In this document: positions 59,860 to 64,000 of the stretch, piece after piece
Numbering within the stretch: position 1 is the first letter of the stretch
Layout of the letters: the number at the start of each line of letters is the position of its first letter
Assembly: GCF_008639165.1 (NCBI RefSeq)
Contig: NZ_CP029197.1
Span: forward strand, 6,514,001-6,578,000
Length of the DNA stretch: 64,000 bases
Source of the DNA: Streptomyces venezuelae ATCC 10712
GTDB taxonomy: Bacteria; Actinomycetota; Actinomycetes; Streptomycetales; Streptomycetaceae
Direction of reading: 5' to 3'
Program-made: the position numbers and the translations under genes
The notes under the pieces: model-generated
Told to the model about the DNA's origin: nothing
The model's input: the letters and a program-made list of their open reading frames with translations, nothing else
The model's database searches: none

Positions 59860-61155
59860 GTGAGTTACGTCGTCACTGTGGAAACGCGCCTCCCCGACGG
59901 CGCCGTCGTGCTGGACCCGCTGCAACAGGTGGGCACGTCCACGCTCCTGGAGCACGGGTTCGACGCCGTCGAGGCGATCGAGGGGCCAGACGGGATCGAG
60001 ATCGACGTCGTCGAGACGATCGTCGCCGTCCACCCGGGCGGGGCGATCCTCAAGGTGTTCGTCCGGGCCCCCTCCCTCGAGATCGCCGAACACGCGGTCG
60101 GCTCCGTCGCGGCGGACGTCCTGGAACGTTCGGAGCTCCTGGCCGACTGGGTGGTGGAGAGCAGCGAGGTCAAGCTGCACATCGACCTGACCCGCGAGAG
60201 CCTGGAAGCAGCCGACGGCCCGGACGCGCCGCCCAGCGACCTCCAGGCGCGGCGGGCCCAGCACGCCGCGCGCTCCGCCGACGCCGTGCGCACCGCCGGC
60301 GACGGAAGCGGCGCCCGGGGCGAGGGCGGAGCCGCGGACGTGAGCGGTGACGGAGAGGGAGAGGGAGACGGGGGCGGGGACGGGGACGAGGGCGGTCACG
60401 GGAGCGGTGACGGCCGGACCGCCGACCACCGTGCCCACATCCGCGGGCTGGCCCCACGCCTGTCGTCCTTCACCCCCGCGTCCTTCCACGGCGAGCGGGT
60501 ACCCGACGGGCGGGAACCCGACGAGCGGGAACCCGATGAGGAGACCCCCGGCCGCGGCGCCGAGGCCGTCGAACTCGCCGCCGGGGCGCTGGTGTACGCC
60601 TCGGACGTCCTCATCGACGAGCTGTACGACGACGTCCAGACCCTCGCCGACGAGGCGACCACCGTCGCGGACTGCGGCAGTGAACTGTGGCACCTCGACG
60701 CGCTGCCGCCGCGCTACGCCGGAACGTACGACGAACTCTTCGCACGACGCTTCCTCGTGACCGCCATCGCCCTCACCACCCGCTTCACCGACGGCAGTTT
60801 CCAGCGGCTCGGCTGCCTCGCCGAAGAACTCGTCCTGAAGCTCCTCGTGGAACAGGCGCACGCCACGCTCGACCTGTACGGGCTCCTCGACCCCGACACC
60901 GCCGAGGCCCTGGACCGCTTCGCCGACGGCGTGTACGAGGACCGGGACTTCGAGTGGCTCTACGACGACTCGACCGAGGACGCCGACGAGGATCCCGCGT
61001 TCGAGGGCCCGGGCGTCACGCCGTCGACGCTCGGCGGCTGGTTCACGCCGTTCGGCGACGACCGGTACGTCCACCCCTACGCCGTCGACGAGACGGCGGT
61101 ATCCGACCCCGGGAGCACGCCGAGCGGTCACCGGGCCGCCGACGGCGGTTCCTGA
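59860..61155 (+). CDS. Hypothetical protein with acidic low-complexity linker
   Basis: 431 residues. N-terminal ~110 residues form a small alpha-beta unit (VVTVETRLPDGAVVLDPLQQ, AVGSVAADVLERSELLADWV). A Gly/Glu/Asp-rich linker (about 160-225) includes GDGEGEGDGGGDGDEGGHGS and imperfect REPDE repeats. The C-terminal ~190 residues are helical (AVELAAGALVYASDVLIDEL, FQRLGCLAEELVLKLLVEQA). GTG at 59860 fits the domain start; an upstream GTG is possible. No family recognised. Confidence 0.65.
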   Translation: MSYVVTVETRLPDGAVVLDPLQQVGTSTLLEHGFDAVEAIEGPDGIEIDVVETIVAVHPGGAILKVFVRAPSLEIAEHAVGSVAADVLERSELLADWVVESSEVKLHIDLTRESLEAADGPDAPPSDLQARRAQHAARSADAVRTAGDGSGARGEGGAADVSGDGEGEGDGGGDGDEGGHGSGDGRTADHRAHIRGLAPRLSSFTPASFHGERVPDGREPDEREPDEETPGRGAEAVELAAGALVYASDVLIDELYDDVQTLADEATTVADCGSELWHLDALPPRYAGTYDELFARRFLVTAIALTTRFTDGSFQRLGCLAEELVLKLLVEQAHATLDLYGLLDPDTAEALDRFADGVYEDRDFEWLYDDSTEDADEDPAFEGPGVTPSTLGGWFTPFGDDRYVHPYAVDETAVSDPGSTPSGHRAADGGS

Positions 61156-61379
61156 GCACTCCGGCGGGCGCCAACGGACCGCGCCGACCGACCTGGTACG
61201 CCGGGATGCGGTCCGGCGGACTCTGTGCGGGGCGGGGGGCCGGGAGCGGCGCAAAACGCCCCCTGGGCCCCGGGGGCGGGGCCGGGGGCCGTCGGGCGCG
61301 CCGTCGGAGGCGGATTGATGGATAGTGGGTCTACCGCCCCACGCTCCTCCGGGTGGACCTACGTGTGGCAGGAGGCTCC

Positions 61380-61658
61380 ATGCTCATCAGCCATGTCTTC
61401 GAGGACCGAGTCCTGCACGTGACCCTCCTGCGTGACCTCGATGTCGCGGGCCGGGCGGCCGCCGCCCTGCACATCGAGACGCTCCTGTCCGCCCACTGCC
61501 CCCGGCACGTCCGGATCCAGCTGCCCACCACCGACCCCTCCCCGGCCTCGCTCAGCGTGCTCGCCCGCGCCCGCAGGCTGTGCGAGGGCCTGGGGGTCCC
61601 GCTGTCGGTCGTCGGACCCGTCCGTATCGGCCCCCGCGCACGCCCCGCAGCGGCGTGA
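61380..61658 (+). CDS. Small STAS-like protein
   Basis: 92 residues resembling an anti-sigma antagonist STAS domain: VLHVTLLRDLDVAGRAAAAL, ARRLCEGLGVPLSVVGPV. The regulatory Ser found in D-S-x-G is not evident (PTTDPSPASLSV instead). GGAGG is 6 bases before the ATG. Confidence 0.55.
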   Translation: MLISHVFEDRVLHVTLLRDLDVAGRAAAALHIETLLSAHCPRHVRIQLPTTDPSPASLSVLARARRLCEGLGVPLSVVGPVRIGPRARPAAA

Positions 61659-61801
61659 CCCCCGACCCGGGAAGGCCCGGGGCGACCCCCGTGACGCCCG
61701 CGTCGACATCCACGTAGGCGGACTCGGGGCCCAGGGCCCGCAGCGGCAGGACAGCGGGCCGGGGCCGACGCCCCCGGTTCATCCTCACGGACCCCCCGGG
61801 A

Positions 61802-61825
61802 TGCCCTCCCCGCCGAGGGAGGGCA
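61802..61825 (+). terminator. Hairpin before the diacylglycerol kinase-like gene
   Basis: Perfect 9-bp stem TGCCCTCCC / GGGAGGGCA around CGCCGA, in the 219-bp gap after the STAS gene; terminator or attenuator. Confidence 0.5.
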
Positions 61826-61877
61826 CCCTGGTGCCTCGGACTGGGCTCGCGGTCGAGCAGGGCACGGAGAGGGCGCC

Positions 61878-63242
61878 ATGAGCAGGTCACACAGGACGGG
61901 TCCGGACCACGGTGGCGCGGCGGCGAGGCTGGTGGCACGCCTGGCCGTCCTCGTGGCGGTCGGCTCGGTGGTCGTCCTCGTGCTCGCCGTGGGCAAGGGC
62001 GGGCTCGTGGTCGTCGGGGCCGGGCTCCTCACGCTGGTCGCCTGCGCCGCCGGCGTCTGGTGGTTCCTGGCGCACCGGGGAGCCGTCCGGCTCTTCGGGG
62101 CGGCGCTCGCGCTCCTCGCCCCCGTCGGCCTCGTCATCCTGTACGCCCACGACGGCCTCTGGCTGACGGCCCTGGTGCTCCTCCTCTGCTGGGTCGTCGC
62201 ACTGGCCTGCGCCCGGGCGGCGCTGCGCATGTCGCGACCACCGCGACCACGGCGCGGCAGCACCGTCCCCCCGCCGGACCGGCCGGTCCTGATCATGAAC
62301 CCGAAGTCCGGCGGCGGGAAGGTCGGCCGCTTCGGGCTCGTCGAGCGGGCCGAGGAGCTCGGCGCGCGGGTCATCCTGCTCGACCCGTCCGCCCCGGCCG
62401 ACGTCGAAGCGCTGGCCCGGGACGCCGTGGCCGACGGCGCGGACCTGCTCGGCGTCGCGGGCGGCGACGGGACGCAGGCACTCGTCGCCGCCGTCGCCGC
62501 CGAGCACGATCTGCCGTTCCTCGTGGTCGCCGCCGGCACCCGCAACCACTTCGCCATGGACCTGGGGCTCGACCGCTCCGACCCGTCCCGCTGCCTCGAC
62601 GCGCTGACCGACGGCGAGGAGCTCCGGATCGACCTCGGTGACGTCGCCGGCCGGGCCTTCGTGAACACCGTGTCCTTCGGGGTGTACGCCGACGTCGTGC
62701 AGCGGCCCGAGTACCGCGACGACAAGGCGGGCACGGCCCTCTCCCTCATGCCGGACCTGCTGCTCGGGGAAGGGGTACGACGGGTCGAAGCCCGCGTCGA
62801 CGACGCGGTGCTCTCCTCCCAGCAGGCCCTGCTGGTCAGCAACAACGCGTACCAGTCGCTCGACGAGCTGAGCACCGGCGCCCGCCGGCCCCGGCTCGAC
62901 GACGGCGAACTGGGGGTGCTGGGCATCCGGGTGGAGGACGCCGCACAGGCCGCCGACCTGGTGGTGCGGGGCTCACAGTCCACGGGCCTCACCGTCACGA
63001 CCGCCCAGCGGGTCGAGGTGACCGGCGACACGGACGAGCTCCCCGTCGCGGTCGACGGCGAGGCGCTGCGGATGTCCACCCCGGTCGTGTGCACCCTGCG
63101 CCCGGGCGCGCTGCGGGTCCGCGTGCCCCGGGACCGTCCCGGCGTCGCGCCCCCCACCCCGACGGTGGACTGGCGCCGCATCGTGTCCCTCGCCTTCGGC
63201 CGCAGGCCCCGTGACGGGGAGCGCACCGAACCCCCGTCGTGA
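61878..63242 (+). CDS. Diacylglycerol/lipid kinase with N-terminal membrane domain
   Basis: 454 residues. Residues ~15-115 form three to four TM segments (LVARLAVLVAVGSVVVLVLA, LVVVGAGLLTLVACAAGVWW, LWLTALVLLLCWVVALACAR). Residues ~135-430 are a DAGK catalytic domain: VLIMNPKSGGGKVGRFGLVE, GVAGGDGTQALVAAVAAEHD (nucleotide loop), VVAAGTRNHFAMDLGLDRSD and VDGEALRM. It probably phosphorylates a lipid at the membrane. Confidence 0.88.
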   Translation: MSRSHRTGPDHGGAAARLVARLAVLVAVGSVVVLVLAVGKGGLVVVGAGLLTLVACAAGVWWFLAHRGAVRLFGAALALLAPVGLVILYAHDGLWLTALVLLLCWVVALACARAALRMSRPPRPRRGSTVPPPDRPVLIMNPKSGGGKVGRFGLVERAEELGARVILLDPSAPADVEALARDAVADGADLLGVAGGDGTQALVAAVAAEHDLPFLVVAAGTRNHFAMDLGLDRSDPSRCLDALTDGEELRIDLGDVAGRAFVNTVSFGVYADVVQRPEYRDDKAGTALSLMPDLLLGEGVRRVEARVDDAVLSSQQALLVSNNAYQSLDELSTGARRPRLDDGELGVLGIRVEDAAQAADLVVRGSQSTGLTVTTAQRVEVTGDTDELPVAVDGEALRMSTPVVCTLRPGALRVRVPRDRPGVAPPTPTVDWRRIVSLAFGRRPRDGERTEPPS

Positions 63243-63344
63243 AGCGGCGAAAAAACTTTCCCGGATCCGGTCACACCCGCGCGCGGAGCTCCGTCATCGC
63301 TGTGAAGACGCCGACCGAGGCCGACCGAGGAAAGAGAGACAGCC

Positions 63345-63860
63345 ATGACGAACACCCTGAACACCCCGAACACCCCGAACACCCCGATCTCCCGGATGTC
63401 CAACCCCGGCGAGTTCGTCCCCGAGCTCAAGGACGTCAGCGCCGCCCTCTTCCGGGCCACGGGCAACCAGTCGGTGCCGCGCACCACGATGAACCTGATC
63501 CACCTGCGCGCCGGACAGATCGTCGGCAACACCTACCTGACCATCCTGAACACCGGTTTCCTGCGCAAGGCCGGGGAGACCGAGGAGCGCATCACGGCCG
63601 TCTCCTCCTGGCAGGACGCCCCCTACTTCACCGACGCCGAGCGCGCCGCCCTGGCCCTGCTGGAGGCCACCCTCCAGCCCGCCCCGCACGGCAGGGAGCG
63701 CGTCACCGACGAGCTGTACGCCGAGGCGGCGAAGCACTACGACAAGAAGGCCCTGGCCACCCTGACCATCGCCATCGGCCAGATCAACTTCTTCATCGCC
63801 CTCGCCGTCATCGGCAAGCCGCACCCGGTCAGCTCCCTGGCCGACGAGCAGTGGGACTGA
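63345..63860 (+). CDS. AhpD-fold protein lacking catalytic cysteines
   Basis: 171-residue carboxymuconolactone decarboxylase-like protein. The usual segment with CxxC and a downstream His reads HLRAGQIVGNTYLTILNTGF here: both Cys (Asn, Leu) and His (Asn) are changed, while the flanking KAGETEERITAVSSW and YFTDAERAALALLEATLQP match. The N-terminus has TPNTPNTP repeats from 9-bp CCGAACACC units. It may be a non-catalytic homologue. Confidence 0.75.
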   Translation: MTNTLNTPNTPNTPISRMSNPGEFVPELKDVSAALFRATGNQSVPRTTMNLIHLRAGQIVGNTYLTILNTGFLRKAGETEERITAVSSWQDAPYFTDAERAALALLEATLQPAPHGRERVTDELYAEAAKHYDKKALATLTIAIGQINFFIALAVIGKPHPVSSLADEQWD

Positions 63861-63972
63861 CACGACACCCGCTACGGCAGTTTGGTGCTTCCTCTCAATG
63901 AGCTCGCATACGCCATGGAGAGTCCCACGATCTTGTTGCAACTGAGATCGAAAGCGGCCTACGGTGTCGCAT

Positions 63973-64000
63973 ATGCAGTCCTACACCATCGGCCAGGCCG
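63973..64000 (+). CDS. MerR-like regulator, first codons only
   Basis: ATG at 63973 begins MQSYTIGQA, the start of a MerR or excisionase-type HTH regulator, and runs off the window. The upstream TTGTTGCAACTGAGATCG region is AT-richer and may hold its promoter. Confidence 0.5.

Overview
High-GC actinobacterial DNA (GC-rich third codon positions, frequent GTG starts, ATGA/GTGA gene overlaps), clearly Streptomyces. The left part (1-17226) has the gene content and order of the right half of the jadomycin (jad) angucycline cluster: jadF(partial)-G-H-K-L-M-N-[small epsilon subunit]-X-O-P-Q-S-T-U-V, then divergent jadR*/jadY. A helR-type RNA-polymerase-protecting helicase gene with an upstream rifamycin-associated element (44763-47010) is also present. 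Together these point to Streptomyces venezuelae or a very close relative. The species is an inference; no search was run.

Layout. 1-17226: jad post-PKS oxygenases (F, G, H), a hydrolase, an exporter, a PPTase, an acyl-CoA carboxylase beta subunit with a tiny epsilon subunit, ligand-binding JadX, the L-digitoxose pathway (Q, T, O, P, U, V) with glycosyltransferase S, then the TetR regulator JadR* and flavin reductase JadY. 17360-20582: a multicopper oxidase coupled to a DsbA-like protein, and a DoxX-like protein. 20913-22463: a Tat-exported vanadium haloperoxidase/PAP2 enzyme. 22658-30411: a run of same-strand genes: HPP membrane protein, rhodanese, cupin, cobalamin-binding glutamate mutase S subunit, mutase E subunit fused to an FAD/NAD(P)-binding monooxygenase-like domain, and an acyl-CoA synthetase. 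This run is the best candidate for an undescribed metabolic system.

30557-44568: mostly regulator-target pairs (TetR/AhpD-like, two LysR, TetR, ArsR/MFS, TetR/MFS) whose palindromic operators are visible, plus a secreted beta-helix protein, a mycothiol-dependent-enzyme-like protein, a cold-shock-like protein, an orphan radical SAM protein with unusual cysteine spacing, and a decayed ArsR gene in front of an SRPBCC gene. 44763-48348: helR with its RAE, then a secreted serine hydrolase. 48521-51399: small membrane and hypothetical proteins, with a helically phased TGGCGCCA array. 51512-55042: a secreted ricin-lectin protein divergent from a LacI regulator. 55099-63860: a 32-bp tandem repeat, UspA-like, zinc-ribbon, a MarR regulator facing a second-type enolase across an array of operator half-sites, an FAD oxidoreductase, a hypothetical protein with an acidic linker, STAS, a lipid-kinase-like protein, and an AhpD-fold protein lacking its catalytic cysteines. 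The window ends at the first codons of a probable MerR gene.

No rRNA, tRNA, CRISPR array, transposase or replication origin was seen. Function calls rest on motifs and recalled family knowledge.
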